A stretch of DNA of 64,000 nt from Caldimonas brevitalea. GTDB taxonomy: Bacteria > Pseudomonadota > Gammaproteobacteria > Burkholderiales > Burkholderiaceae_C. The stretch covers positions 5,518,001-5,582,000 of the forward strand of contig NZ_CP011371.1 in assembly GCF_001017435.1 (NCBI RefSeq), read 5' to 3'. Below, piece after piece: positions 10,457 through 19,193 of this stretch; the stretch's first letter is position 1, and each line of letters starts with the position of its first letter. A program made the position numbers and the translations under genes. Below the pieces are notes generated by a model. That model worked only from the letters and a program-made list of their open reading frames with translations. It was not told the DNA's origin and made no database searches.

Positions 10457-11362
10457 TCAGCCCTGCACCAGCGGCTCCAACCGCCGCCCGGTGCGGCGCC
10501 CATACATCTCGCGCGCCAGTTCGACGAAGGCCCGCGCGGCGGGCGACAGCTGGGCGCTGTCCCGCACTGCCAGGCCCACCCGCCGAGGTGCGCGCGGCGT
10601 GAGGCTGCGATAGACGATGCCGGGGTGATCGTCGGGCAGGGCCAGCCGTGCGGCGACCGAGATGGCCAGCCCGCGCGCGACGAACCCGAGGATCGACAAC
10701 AGCTGCGGAAACCGATAGAGGATGCGGGGCCGCGCGCCGGCCGCGTCGAGCAGCGCCTGGATCAGCTCGGCACAGCCGGCCTCGGTCATCACAAAGGGCT
10801 GGCCATCGAGGTCGGCCGCCGACACGGTGGCTTGGGTGGCCAACGGATGACCCTCGGGCACCAGCACCACGAACTCGTCCTCGACCAGCGCCAGGGTTTC
10901 GAAGCGCTCGTCGGGCAACACGACAAACCCGATCTCGACCCGCCGCTCGGCCAGCCAGCGCACCACCGTCTCGTCGTCGTCTTCGTCGATGTAGACCTCG
11001 ATGCCGGGGTGCCGGGCCTGAAAGCCGACCAGCAGGTCGGGCAGGATGCGCAGGCTGGACGTGAAGCCGAAGGAGCCGATGCGCAGCACTCCCTCGTTCA
11101 GCCCGCGCGCGTCTTTCGCTTCCTGGATCAAGGCTTCGTGCAAGGCGCCGATCTCGTGCGCGCGCGCCAACAGACGCCGGCCAGCAGCCGTCAACTCGGG
11201 CTGCAGGCGGTCGCGCGAAAACAGGCTCACGCCCAGTTCGCGTTCCAGGCCCCGCAGCGCATGGCTGACGGCCGACTGGGTGATGCCGAGCAGCGTGGCC
11301 GCGCGTGAGAAATTGCGGGCTTCGGCCAAGGTGGCGAACACCTGGAGCTGTGTGAAGGTCAT
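10457..11362 (-). CDS. LysR-family transcriptional regulator
   Basis: A 301-residue LysR protein. MTFTQLQVFATLAEARNFSR begins the winged helix-turn-helix (ATLLGITQSAVSHALRGLE), followed by a linker and a periplasmic-binding-protein-like effector domain (LRIGSFGFTSSLRILPDLL). It diverges from a PfpI-family gene and an EamA exporter, which are its likely targets. The intergenic space carries ATGAG/CTCAT inverted repeats. An in-frame upstream ATG at 11413 would overlap these repeats, so 11362 is preferred. Confidence 0.88.
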   Translation of the reverse strand: MTFTQLQVFATLAEARNFSRAATLLGITQSAVSHALRGLERELGVSLFSRDRLQPELTAAGRRLLARAHEIGALHEALIQEAKDARGLNEGVLRIGSFGFTSSLRILPDLLVGFQARHPGIEVYIDEDDDETVVRWLAERRVEIGFVVLPDERFETLALVEDEFVVLVPEGHPLATQATVSAADLDGQPFVMTEAGCAELIQALLDAAGARPRILYRFPQLLSILGFVARGLAISVAARLALPDDHPGIVYRSLTPRAPRRVGLAVRDSAQLSPAARAFVELAREMYGRRTGRRLEPLVQG

Positions 11363-11405
11363 CTGCGACGCTGCGGTAAGGGACGGCCCGCAGGCCGCCT
11401 GGTGC

Positions 11406-11453
11406 ATGAGCATTTGCTCATTTCACTATGAATGAGCACGAGCATACACTCAT
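11406..11453. promoter_or_regulatory. Inverted-repeat operator region between LysR gene and PfpI gene
   Basis: ATGAGCATTTGCTCAT (11406-11421) is an inverted repeat with 7-base arms and a 2-base centre. A second, wider pair ATGAG (11432-11436) and CTCAT (11449-11453) follows. The tandem layout in a divergent LysR promoter fits a recognition site plus activation site. Which of them LysR binds is not shown. Confidence 0.6.
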
Positions 11454-11504
11454 CTTCACACCGGTGGCCAACGTGGCGGCCGGCCCTTCGGATCGCCTTC
11501 CCCC

Positions 11505-12110
11505 ATGACCCTCCAGATCGGTTTGTTCCTCTTCGACGAGGTCGAAGTGCTCGATTTCGCCGGCCCCTTCGAGGTCTTCTCGACCGCGACACGTGTGCAC
11601 CTGCGTCAGCACCCCGGCACCGAGCCGCCGTTCGAAGTGCACACCGTTGCGCGCGACACGCGGCCCGTTCTGGCCCGCGCTGGCCTGGCGGTGCAGGCCC
11701 GTCACACCCTCGCCACCGCGCCGGCGTTCGACGTGCTGCTGGTGCCCGGTGGTGTCGTCGATGCCGAGTTGCAGCGTGCCGACGTGATCGACTGGATCGC
11801 GCAACGCAGCCGCACGGCGCAGCTGGTCGCCTCGGTGTGCACCGGCGCGTTCTTGCTGGCGAGGGCCGGCGTGCTGGCGGGTCGTACCGTGACGACGCAC
11901 TGGGAAGACGTGGCGGCGCTGCGCGAGGAGCTGGGCGCGGCGCAGGTGGTCGATGACGTGCGTTATGTCGATCACGGTTCGCTGGTGACGTCGGCCGGCA
12001 TTTCGGCCGGGCTGGACATGAGTTTGCACCTCGTCGCCCGGCTGGCCTCGCCCGGGTTGGCCCGCGCCACGGCGCGCCAGATGGACTACGCCTGGGAGGA
12101 GACCCGATGA
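11505..12110 (+). CDS. DJ-1/PfpI family protein
   Basis: A 201-residue single-domain class I glutamine-amidotransferase-like protein. It has the N-terminal FDEVEVLDFAGPFEVF motif with the conserved acidic residues and the nucleophile elbow ASVCTGAFLLARAG with the reactive cysteine, then THWEDVAALREELG. It is like the N-terminal domain of GlxA/FtrA regulators but lacks the AraC DNA-binding half. Related proteins act as isonitrile hydratases, glyoxalases or chaperones. Its stop overlaps the first codon of junction repeat copy B, coupling it to the exporter gene. Controlled probably by the divergent LysR protein. Confidence 0.82.
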   Translation: MTLQIGLFLFDEVEVLDFAGPFEVFSTATRVHLRQHPGTEPPFEVHTVARDTRPVLARAGLAVQARHTLATAPAFDVLLVPGGVVDAELQRADVIDWIAQRSRTAQLVASVCTGAFLLARAGVLAGRTVTTHWEDVAALREELGAAQVVDDVRYVDHGSLVTSAGISAGLDMSLHLVARLASPGLARATARQMDYAWEETR

Positions 12111-12172
12111 GTGCCGCTCGGCCGTCCGAAGGCGCTCGCACCGCAGTGCGCAGCACGGAGGTAACCCAATGA
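12107..12172 (+). repeat. 66-bp junction repeat, copy B (21-codon mini-ORF between PfpI and EamA genes)
   Basis: ATG at 12107 overlaps the TGA of the PfpI gene, and the terminal TGA overlaps the ATG of the EamA gene at 12169. The mini-ORF encodes MSAARPSEGARTAVRSTEVT plus Q, matching copy A at most positions and with identical length. CGCACCGCAGTGCG can form a short hairpin just upstream of the GGAGGT ribosome site of the exporter gene. Confidence 0.85.
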
Positions 12173-13080
12173 GTGCCGTGCTCACCGCTCCCCCCGCCTC
12201 CACCGCCCTCTGGACGCTCTACGCCCGGCTGGTCGCCGTGCCGGCGATCTGGGGCGGCACCTTCATCGCCGGCCGCATCCTCGCACTGCAAATGCCGCCG
12301 GCCACCGCCTCGCTGATGCGCTACCTGGTGGCCTGCGTGGCGCTGCTGCTCGGCGCCTGGTGGCTGGAAGGCGGGCTGCCACGGCTGACGCGCCGGCAGG
12401 TCGTGGTCACCTTCGCGCTCGGCGCCACGGGCATCTACACCTACAACCTGTTTTTCCTCGGCGCGCTCGCCCACCTGCCCGCCAGCCGCACCTCGCTGAT
12501 CATCGCGCTCAACCCGGCGGTGACCATCGCCGCGGCGGCCTTGCTGCTGCACGAGCGATTGTCGGCACGCCGCTGGTGCGGTGTCGCCTTGGCGCTGGCG
12601 GGGGTGTGGATCGTGGTGTCGCGCGGCGACGTGACGGCCGCGCTCGGCCAGTCGGTGGGCCGGGGCGAGTGGCTGATGTTCGGGGGGGTGTGCAGCTGGG
12701 CCGCCTACACGCTGATCGGCCGCGTCGCGCTGAAGGGGCTGACGCCGTTGGCCGCCACCACCTACGCGTCCTTGTGGGGCACCTTGCTGTTGGCCACGAC
12801 CGCAGGCTTCGAGTGGCCGCAACTGCGGGCCGAGATGTTCAACCTCGACGTGGCGCTGGCCGCCGGCTATCTCGGCGTGTTCGGCACCGCGCTGGCCTTC
12901 GTCTGGTATTCGCAAGGTGTGCAGCGGCTAGGCGCCGCCCGCACGGTGGTGTTCAACAACCTCGTGCCGGTGTTCGGCGCGGCCCTCGGCTTCGCGCTGC
13001 TGGGTGAGCCGCTGCTGCCCAGCATGCTGGTCGGCGGTGCCGTCGCGGTGGCGGGGGTGATGCTGGCCTCGCGCGCCTAG
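12169..13080 (+). CDS. EamA/DMT-family transporter
   Basis: A 303-residue inner-membrane protein with about ten hydrophobic helices in two EamA repeats. The first starts PAIWGGTFIAGRILALQMPP; the second begins near GEWLMFGGVCSWAAYTLIGR. These drug/metabolite transporters usually export amino acids or small metabolites; the substrate here is unknown. The start codon overlaps the mini-ORF stop of the junction repeat. Its stop TAG shares CTAG (13077-13080) with the stop of the convergent peptidase gene. Confidence 0.9.
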   Translation: MSAVLTAPPASTALWTLYARLVAVPAIWGGTFIAGRILALQMPPATASLMRYLVACVALLLGAWWLEGGLPRLTRRQVVVTFALGATGIYTYNLFFLGALAHLPASRTSLIIALNPAVTIAAAALLLHERLSARRWCGVALALAGVWIVVSRGDVTAALGQSVGRGEWLMFGGVCSWAAYTLIGRVALKGLTPLAATTYASLWGTLLLATTAGFEWPQLRAEMFNLDVALAAGYLGVFGTALAFVWYSQGVQRLGAARTVVFNNLVPVFGAALGFALLGEPLLPSMLVGGAVAVAGVMLASRA

Positions 13081-14003
13081 TCGAGCACGGGCAGGACCGT
13101 CTCTTTCAACGTGCCGCGCACCTGCTCGTAGTCGGGCATCACCGAACGGACCACGTCCCAGAAGCGCGGGCTGTGGTTCATCTCGCGCAGATGGGCCAGT
13201 TCGTGCGCGACCACGTAGTCGATGGTCGGCAAGGCGAAGTGGATCAAGCGCCAGTTGAGCCGGATCGAGCCGTCGACCGACGCGCTGCCCCAGCGCGTTT
13301 GTGCCGACGACAAGGACAGCCGCTGATACCGCACGCCCAGCCGCTCGGCGAAGTGCGCGCAGCGTTCTTCGAACACCCGGCGCGCCTGGCGCTGCAGCCA
13401 GCTCTGCACCGCGTCGCGGATCTGCTCCGGGCTGGCGTGCTGAGGCAGCCCGACATGCAGGGCCAGACGCGGCACGCCCGGCAAGGCGTCGGCATCGCTG
13501 TTGAGCACGGCGCCGGTGGCGCGCGGGTCGAGCACCACGATCACGGTCTCGCCGAGAAAGGGCAAGGACGTGCCATCGCACCATTCGACGCGCGACTGCT
13601 GCAGCCGCTTGTTGCGGTCGGCCTGCTCGGCCAGCTTGCGCAAAATCCAGCTGCCCTTGTCGTGCAGGGCCGACTCGATCTCGCTGCCCGCCACCCATCG
13701 CGGCGCGCTGACGCTGAGGCCTTCGGTGCTGACGACGAAGCCGATCGAGCGCCGCTTGGCACGCTTGAGTTCGTAGCCGATCAGGTGCTCGCCGAGCAGG
13801 ACCTCGCGGTTGGCGCGAGGATGGCGGAAGATCGGCGGGCCGGAGGGCGGCGCCGGGACAGGCGCTGCAGTGGTGGCTGGTGCGAGCGGCTCGGCAGAGG
13901 CCCGCTCCGGCAGCTTGCGCCCTCCCCGGCGTGCCGGCGGCTCGCTGGTGAAGAAGGGCAGCGTCAGCTGCGGAGATTGAAGATCGCTTGCCCTGCGTGC
14001 CAT
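13077..14003 (-). CDS. YgjP-like zinc metallopeptidase (DUF45)
   Basis: A 308-residue protein. Residues 1-70 are low-complexity and Pro/Ala-rich; the rest is the YgjP/SprT-like domain with RKRSIGFVV-type KRRSIGFVVSTEGLSVSAP, TRWGSASVDGSIRLNWRL and the zinc-binding YVVAHELAHLREMNHSPRFW (HExxH plus a distal His). It starts at MARRASDLQ; upstream in-frame ATGs lack conservation and overlap the next gene. It follows plsC in the gly operon direction. The physiological substrate is unknown. Confidence 0.88.
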   Translation of the reverse strand: MARRASDLQSPQLTLPFFTSEPPARRGGRKLPERASAEPLAPATTAAPVPAPPSGPPIFRHPRANREVLLGEHLIGYELKRAKRRSIGFVVSTEGLSVSAPRWVAGSEIESALHDKGSWILRKLAEQADRNKRLQQSRVEWCDGTSLPFLGETVIVVLDPRATGAVLNSDADALPGVPRLALHVGLPQHASPEQIRDAVQSWLQRQARRVFEERCAHFAERLGVRYQRLSLSSAQTRWGSASVDGSIRLNWRLIHFALPTIDYVVAHELAHLREMNHSPRFWDVVRSVMPDYEQVRGTLKETVLPVLD

Positions 14004-14034
14004 GGGCCGCAAGTATAGGGCCCGGGCCGAGGGC

Positions 14035-14808
14035 TCAACGTGGCGGCTGGACGCTGGCCGCGGCCGCTGGGGGGACCGGTTGCGCATAGGCCTCGGGATC
14101 GAGCCGGCGCATCTCGGTTTCGATCCAGGTCTCGACTTCACGCATCACGTCATCGGCCGTTCGTCCCACCGTGGCGATGGGCCGGCCGATCGACACGTCG
14201 ACCACGCCGGGGCGCTTGAGCAGCATGCGCTTGGGCCAGCAACGCGCCGAGGTCACGGCGATCGGCACCACCGGCACACCCACCGTGATGGCCAGCCGGG
14301 TGCCGCCACTCTTGTAGCTGCCTTGTTGGCCGCGTGCGATGCGCGTGCCCTCGGGGAACATGATCACCCAGTTGCCTTGGTCCAGGAACCGGCGGCCCTG
14401 GTCGGCCACCTTGTTCCAGGCCTCGGCCCGCTTGCTGCGGTCGATATGCACCATGTCGAGCCGGCCGATGGCCCAGCCGAAGAAGGGCACGTAGAGCAGT
14501 TCGCGCTTGAACACATAGCTCAGCGGTCGCGGCATCAGGACCGGGAAGGCAAACGTCTCCCACGCCGATTGGTGCTTGGACAGCAGGATGGCAGGCCCGT
14601 CGGGCAGGTGCTCCATGCCCTGCACGCGCCAACGGATGCCGCAGATCCAGCGCGCGCCGTAGATGGCCACGCCGAGCCAGCCGGCACACATCCAGTAGAG
14701 CGGGTTGCCACGGCGGAAAATCGACACCAGCAGCACGGCCAGGGCCCAGGGGATCACGGTCACGGTCAGCCACAGGGCATAGAGCAGGGAACGCAGCAAA
14801 GACAGCAT
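14035..14808 (-). CDS. plsC: 1-acyl-sn-glycerol-3-phosphate acyltransferase
   Basis: A 257-residue membrane-bound acyltransferase making phosphatidic acid. A hydrophobic N-terminus (LRSLLYALWLTVTVIPWALA) is followed by KHQSAWETF, in which Glu replaces the usual Asp of the HX4D motif, and by FPEGTRIARG (substrate-phosphate motif) and VPVVPIAV. The start ATG overlaps the stop of gmhB (TGATG, 14806-14810). The C-terminus is Pro/Ala-rich. The HX4E variant appears common in this group from memory, so I do not read it as inactivation. Confidence 0.9.
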   Translation of the reverse strand: MLSLLRSLLYALWLTVTVIPWALAVLLVSIFRRGNPLYWMCAGWLGVAIYGARWICGIRWRVQGMEHLPDGPAILLSKHQSAWETFAFPVLMPRPLSYVFKRELLYVPFFGWAIGRLDMVHIDRSKRAEAWNKVADQGRRFLDQGNWVIMFPEGTRIARGQQGSYKSGGTRLAITVGVPVVPIAVTSARCWPKRMLLKRPGVVDVSIGRPIATVGRTADDVMREVETWIETEMRRLDPEAYAQPVPPAAAASVQPPR

Positions 14809-15398
14809 CAGGTCGGGCCTCCGGGGGCCTGGGAAGTGGCGGACGCGGTGCGCCCGATCAGGGTGTCGGCAAAGGCGTCGAGACTCGCATGCACGGCGGT
14901 GCCGGGCACACGTTGGACGATTTCGGCCAGGCCTTGCGCGTCGAGGCGCGCGGCCTTGCCGGTGAGCACCAGGTGCGGCTCGCACCCGAGCACGGCGCCG
15001 GCCTGCAGGTCGCGCAAGGTGTCGCCCACCATCGGCACGCCGTGCAGGTCGAGGCGGTAGTGCTCGGCAATCTGGCGGAACAGTCCCGGGCGGGGCTTGC
15101 GGCAGTCGCAATCGTCTTCGGGGCCATGCGGGCAGAAGAACACCGCGTCGATGCGCGCCCCGAGCGGCGCGAACAGCGCGTTCATCTTGGCATGCATGGC
15201 GTTCAGTGTGGCCATGTCGAACAGGCCCCGTGCCAGGCCGGACTGGTTGGTTGCGACCACCAGGTGCCAGCCGGCGTGGAACAGTCGCGCCGCGGCCTCC
15301 AGCGCGCCGGGAATGGGCACCCATTCGTCAGGCGACTTGACGAAGTCGTCGCGGTCCTCGTTGAGGGTGCCGTCGCGGTCGAGTATCACGAGTTTCAT
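14808..15398 (-). CDS. gmhB: D-glycero-beta-D-manno-heptose 1,7-bisphosphate 7-phosphatase
   Basis: A 196-residue HAD phosphatase of ADP-heptose synthesis for lipopolysaccharide core. It has motif I LDRDGTLN (nucleophile Asp7 and acid/base Asp9), motif II VVATNQSG, the zinc-binding loop CPHGPEDDCDCRKPRPG and motif IV GDTLRD. All catalytic residues are present. A second, divergent paralogue lies directly upstream. It is translationally coupled to plsC through a TGATG overlap. Confidence 0.93.
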   Translation of the reverse strand: MKLVILDRDGTLNEDRDDFVKSPDEWVPIPGALEAAARLFHAGWHLVVATNQSGLARGLFDMATLNAMHAKMNALFAPLGARIDAVFFCPHGPEDDCDCRKPRPGLFRQIAEHYRLDLHGVPMVGDTLRDLQAGAVLGCEPHLVLTGKAARLDAQGLAEIVQRVPGTAVHASLDAFADTLIGRTASATSQAPGGPT

Positions 15399-15447
15399 AC
15401 GGAGGGATCACACAGCGGACGCCGCAGCGGGGCCGGCGTCGAAAGCA

Positions 15448-16059
15448 TCACTTCGGATCGGTGTAGCCGGCGCGGCCGGTGCCGTCGCGCACACGGCTGC
15501 GCTTGACGAGATAGGAGGTGAAGGCGTCGAGATCCGCGTGCACCAGGCTGCCGGGCACCTGCGCCGCCAGCGCCTCGGCCTCGTCGGCGCTGAGGTGGCC
15601 ACTTCGACCGCTACGCACCAGGTGCGGCTCGCAGCCCGCGGCCTGCGCCGCCTGCAAGTCGCGCACGGTGTCGCCCACCACCACCACCTCGTGCAAGCTG
15701 ACGCCGAAGCGCTCGCCGATCTTCAGCAGCAGGCCCGGCGCCGGCTTGCGGCAGTCGCACAGGTCGCTGGCGGTGTGGGGGCAGATGAAGATGGCGTCGA
15801 CCCGGCCGCCATGGCGCGCCAGCGATTGGTTCATGTGCTGGTGCACCGAGTTCAGGCCGGCCATGTCCAGCAGGCCGGTGCCCAGCCCGGGCTGGTTGGT
15901 GGCGACCACCACATGCCAGCCGGCATGGTTGAGGCGCGCCACCGCTTCGAGCGCGCCGGGCAGCGGCTCCCATTCGTTCGGCGAGGCCACATGCTCCTCG
16001 CGGAAACGGTTGATGACGCCGTCGCGGCCCAACACCACCAGCTTCATCGCGCGTTCCAC
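15448..16059 (-). CDS. GmhB paralogue lacking the nucleophilic aspartate
   Basis: A 203-residue HAD-family protein similar to its neighbour along the whole length: VVVATNQPG (motif II), the zinc loop CPHTASDLCDCRKPAPG and GDTVRD (motif IV) are kept. Motif I reads VVLGRDGVIN, with GGC (Gly) where the nucleophilic Asp codon GAC is expected. By family chemistry this should abolish phosphoaspartate formation. GGGAG at 16066-16070 is 6 bases before a GTG at 16059, favouring that start over the ATG at 16047. It lies between glyS and the intact gmhB. It may be a regulatory or binding subunit, or an enzyme with changed chemistry. Confidence 0.85.
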   Translation of the reverse strand: MERAMKLVVLGRDGVINRFREEHVASPNEWEPLPGALEAVARLNHAGWHVVVATNQPGLGTGLLDMAGLNSVHQHMNQSLARHGGRVDAIFICPHTASDLCDCRKPAPGLLLKIGERFGVSLHEVVVVGDTVRDLQAAQAAGCEPHLVRSGRSGHLSADEAEALAAQVPGSLVHADLDAFTSYLVKRSRVRDGTGRAGYTDPK

Positions 16060-16065
16060 GTCGGT

Positions 16066-16070
16066 CTCCC
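16066..16070 (-). promoter_or_regulatory. Ribosome binding site selecting a GTG start for the GmhB paralogue
   Basis: GGGAG on the minus strand is 6 bases from GTG at 16059; the next in-frame ATG at 16047 would be 18 bases away. Confidence 0.6.
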
Positions 16071-16076
16071 AGGGTG

Positions 16077-18188
16077 CTATACGGCGAGTTTGGACAGGTC
16101 GGCGACGCGGTTCATCGCCACATGCAGCAGTGCCAGCAGGCCGAGCCGATTGGCCCGCAGTGCGGCGTCCTCCGCGTTCACCATCACGTCGTCGAAGAAG
16201 GCGTCGACCGGCGTCTTGAGCGCGGCCAGCGTCTGCAGCGAGGTGGCGTAGTCGCCACGCTCGAAGGCCGCATCGGCGGCCGGCCGCACGCCTTGCAAGG
16301 CCTCGTGCAGCGCGCCCTCGGCGGCCTCGCGCAGCAAACTCGTGTCGACCTGCGGCACCACCACTGCGTCGGCCTTCTTGAGGATGTTGCCGACCCGCTT
16401 GTTGGCGGCCGCAAGACTGGCGGCCTCGGGCAGCGAGGCGAAGGCGCGCACCGCCTGCAGGCGCTTGGGCACGTCGGCCAGGTGGGGCGGGCGCAGGGCC
16501 AGCACGGCGTCGACTTCCTGGGCGGTGTAGCCCTGCTCGCGCAGGCTGCCGCTGAGCCGCTCATAGATGAAGTCGGACAGCGGCGCGACGGGATGGGTCA
16601 GCTTGTCGCCGAACGGCTGGACGGCCAGCGTCAGCAGCGCGTCGAGCGCGAGCGGCAGCTGCTTTTCGCTCAGCAAACGGATCACGCCGAGCGCATGGCG
16701 GCGCAGCGCGAACGGGTCTTTGTCGCCGCTGGGTAGCTGGCCGATGCCGAACAGGCCGACCAAAGTTTCCAGCTTGTCGGCCAGCGCCACCACCACGCCG
16801 ATCTGGTGGCGCGGCAGTTCGTCACCGGCGAAGCGGGGTTTGTAGTGGTCTTCGATGGCCGCGGCCACCTCGTCGTCGAGGCCGTCGTGGCGGGCGTAAT
16901 AGCCGCCCATGATGCCCTGCAGCTCGGGGAACTCGCCCACCATGTCGGTGAGCAGGTCGGCCTTGGACAGCATCGCCGCCTGTTCGGCGCGCGTCGCCAG
17001 CACCTCGCCGCCGAGCCGTTCGCCGATGGCGCGGGCAATCGCTGAGACACGGTCGACGCGCTCGCCTTGCGTGCCCAGCTTGCCGTGGTAGACCACCTTG
17101 GCCAGGCCGGGGATGCGCGAGACCAGCGTTTTCTTGCGGTCTTGGTCGTAGAAGAACTTCGCGTCGGCCAGCCGCGGGCGCACCACCCGCTCGTTGCCGC
17201 CCACCACCGCCGACGGATCGTCCGGGCGGATGTTGCTGACCAGCAGGAAGCGGTGGGTCAGCTTGCCGGCGGCGTCGAGCAGCGGGAAGTACTTCTGGTT
17301 GGCCTTCATCGTCAGGATCAGGCATTCCTGCGGCACGTCGAGGAACTCGCGCTCGAACTGGCCGACCAGCACGTTGGGCCGCTCGACCAGCGCCGTCACC
17401 TCGTCGAGCAGCGCATCGTCGTCGATCGGCCGCACGCCGCCGCCGACCGCCTCGGCGGCCGCCGCGAGCTGCCGCTCGATCTCGCCCCGGCGCGCCGCGA
17501 AGCTCGCGATCACCGCGCCGCCGGTTTCGAGCTGGGCCGCATAGCGGTCGGCGTGCTCCAGCACCACCGGGCTGACGCTGGCTTCGAAACGGTGGCCTTC
17601 GGTGTTGCGCCCGGACTGCAGGCCGAGCACCGACACCGGCACCACGTCCGCGCCGTGCAGCGCCACCAGCCCATGCGCCGGGCGCACGAAGTTGACGCTG
17701 CTCCAGCCGTCACCCAGCTGGTAGGTCATGACCTTGGGGATGGGCAAGCGCGCCAACGCGTCCTCGAGCGCCTTCTGCAGCCCTTCGGCCAGGCTGGCGC
17801 CCTTTTGCACGCTGTCGAGGAACAGGGCTTCGGCCTTGCCGTCGACGGCGCGCTTGAGGCTCGGTACCACCGAGGCGTCGGCTCCCAGCGCGGCCAGCTT
17901 CTTCAGCAGTGCCGGCGTCGGCGCGCCTTGCGCATCGAGCGCCACCGCGACCGGCATCAGCTTCTGCTGCACCGGCTTGTCGGCGGCGCGGGCCAGCACC
18001 GCGGTGATGTGGGCGGCGAGGCGGCGCGGCGAGGCGTAGGGCGTGACGGTGCTGTCGCTGCCGGCCAGACCCTGGGCCTTGAGCCCGTCGGCCAGCGCGC
18101 CGGCGAAGGCCTCGCCGAGCTTTTTCAGGGCCTTGGGCGGCAGCTCTTCGACGAACAGTTCGACGAGCAGGTTGTTGGTGTCTGTCAT
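16077..18188 (-). CDS. glyS: Glycyl-tRNA synthetase beta subunit
   Basis: The 703-residue beta chain of the bacterial alpha2beta2 glycyl-tRNA synthetase, which binds tRNA-Gly. It opens with LLVELFVEELPPKALKKLGE, the family hallmark, and includes MTYQLGDGWSSVNFVRPAHG, ILTMKANQKYFPLLD, VYHGKLGTQGERV, IMGGYYARHDG and LPSGDKDPFALRRHALGVIR. The C-terminal anticodon-binding DALR-like region ends near the stop. The start at 18188 follows the glyQ stop by 2 bases, so the two subunits are co-translated. The hydrophilic extension obtained from an upstream start would overlap glyQ. Confidence 0.97.
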   Translation of the reverse strand: MTDTNNLLVELFVEELPPKALKKLGEAFAGALADGLKAQGLAGSDSTVTPYASPRRLAAHITAVLARAADKPVQQKLMPVAVALDAQGAPTPALLKKLAALGADASVVPSLKRAVDGKAEALFLDSVQKGASLAEGLQKALEDALARLPIPKVMTYQLGDGWSSVNFVRPAHGLVALHGADVVPVSVLGLQSGRNTEGHRFEASVSPVVLEHADRYAAQLETGGAVIASFAARRGEIERQLAAAAEAVGGGVRPIDDDALLDEVTALVERPNVLVGQFEREFLDVPQECLILTMKANQKYFPLLDAAGKLTHRFLLVSNIRPDDPSAVVGGNERVVRPRLADAKFFYDQDRKKTLVSRIPGLAKVVYHGKLGTQGERVDRVSAIARAIGERLGGEVLATRAEQAAMLSKADLLTDMVGEFPELQGIMGGYYARHDGLDDEVAAAIEDHYKPRFAGDELPRHQIGVVVALADKLETLVGLFGIGQLPSGDKDPFALRRHALGVIRLLSEKQLPLALDALLTLAVQPFGDKLTHPVAPLSDFIYERLSGSLREQGYTAQEVDAVLALRPPHLADVPKRLQAVRAFASLPEAASLAAANKRVGNILKKADAVVVPQVDTSLLREAAEGALHEALQGVRPAADAAFERGDYATSLQTLAALKTPVDAFFDDVMVNAEDAALRANRLGLLALLHVAMNRVADLSKLAV

Positions 18189-18190
18189 GG

Positions 18191-19099
18191 TCAGTCTGCC
18201 TTCTTCGCCGGCAGTTGCGCGACCCACTCGCGCGGCGCCATCGGGAAACCCAGCCGTTCGCGGCTGTCGTAGTAGCTCTGCGCCACGCTGCGCGCCAGGT
18301 TGCGGATGCGGCCGATGTAGGCGGCCCGCTCGGTCACGCTGATGGCACCGCGGGCGTCGAGCAGGTTGAAGGTGTGTGCGGCTTTCAGCACCTGTTCGTA
18401 GGCCGGCAGCGCGAGCTGCTGCTGCATCAGGTGCTGGGCCTGCTTTTCGTAGGCGCCGAAGGCGCCCAGCAGGAAGTCGACGTCGCTGTGCTCGAAGTTG
18501 TAGGTCGATTGCTCGACCTCGTTCTGGTGGTAGACGTCACCGTAGCTCAGGCCTTCGGTCCACTTCAGGTCGTAGACGTTCTCGACACCCTGCAAATACA
18601 TCGCCAGGCGTTCCAGACCGTAGGTGATCTCGCCCGTCAGGGGTTTGCAGTCGATGCCGCCGACCTGCTGGAAGTAGGTGAACTGGGTCACCTCCATGCC
18701 GTTGAGCCAGACCTCCCAGCCCAGGCCCCAGGCGCCCAGCGTCGGGTTTTCCCAGTCGTCTTCGACGAAGCGGATGTCGTTTTGCTTGAGGTCGAAACCG
18801 AGCGCCTGCAGCGAGCCGAGGTACAGCTCGAGGATGTTGGCCGGCGCCGGCTTCAACACCACCTGGTACTGGTAATAGTGTTGCAGCCGGTTCGGGTTCT
18901 CGCCGTAGCGCCCGTCCTTGGGCCGGCGGCTCGGCTGCACATAGGCGGCCCGCCACGGCTCCGGGCCGATGGCGCGCAAGAAGGTGGCGGTGTGGCTGGT
19001 GCCGGCGCCCACTTCCATGTCGTAGGGCTGCAGCAAGGCGCAGCCTTGGCGGTCCCAGTACTCCTGCAGGCGCAGGATGATTTGCTGGAAAGTCAGCAT
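18191..19099 (-). CDS. glyQ: Glycyl-tRNA synthetase alpha subunit
   Basis: The 302-residue catalytic chain of tetrameric glycyl-tRNA synthetase. [20 protein letters not shown] is the standard N-terminus; [40 protein letters not shown] and [20 protein letters not shown] are class II active-site segments. Length equals the family norm. It begins the glyQ-glyS-gmhB-plsC series and lies about 95 bases downstream of lnt. Confidence 0.97.
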   Translation of the reverse strand: MLTFQQIILRLQEYWDRQGCALLQPYDMEVGAGTSHTATFLRAIGPEPWRAAYVQPSRRPKDGRYGENPNRLQHYYQYQVVLKPAPANILELYLGSLQALGFDLKQNDIRFVEDDWENPTLGAWGLGWEVWLNGMEVTQFTYFQQVGGIDCKPLTGEITYGLERLAMYLQGVENVYDLKWTEGLSYGDVYHQNEVEQSTYNFEHSDVDFLLGAFGAYEKQAQHLMQQQLALPAYEQVLKAAHTFNLLDARGAISVTERAAYIGRIRNLARSVAQSYYDSRERLGFPMAPREWVAQLPAKKAD

Positions 19100-19193
19100 G
19101 TCGTGTGGTGTGGTGAGTCGGGAAGGCCTTGCCCGGCGGCAGGGCCAAACGCCCGATTCTATTGGTGAAGCCGCCGCAAGGCGGTCTCGGGCG

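Noticed and set aside
15399..15447. Spacer between the two gmhB paralogues as another junction repeat
   Set aside because: It has a TGATG at one end and a short hairpin but no sequence match to copies A-D.
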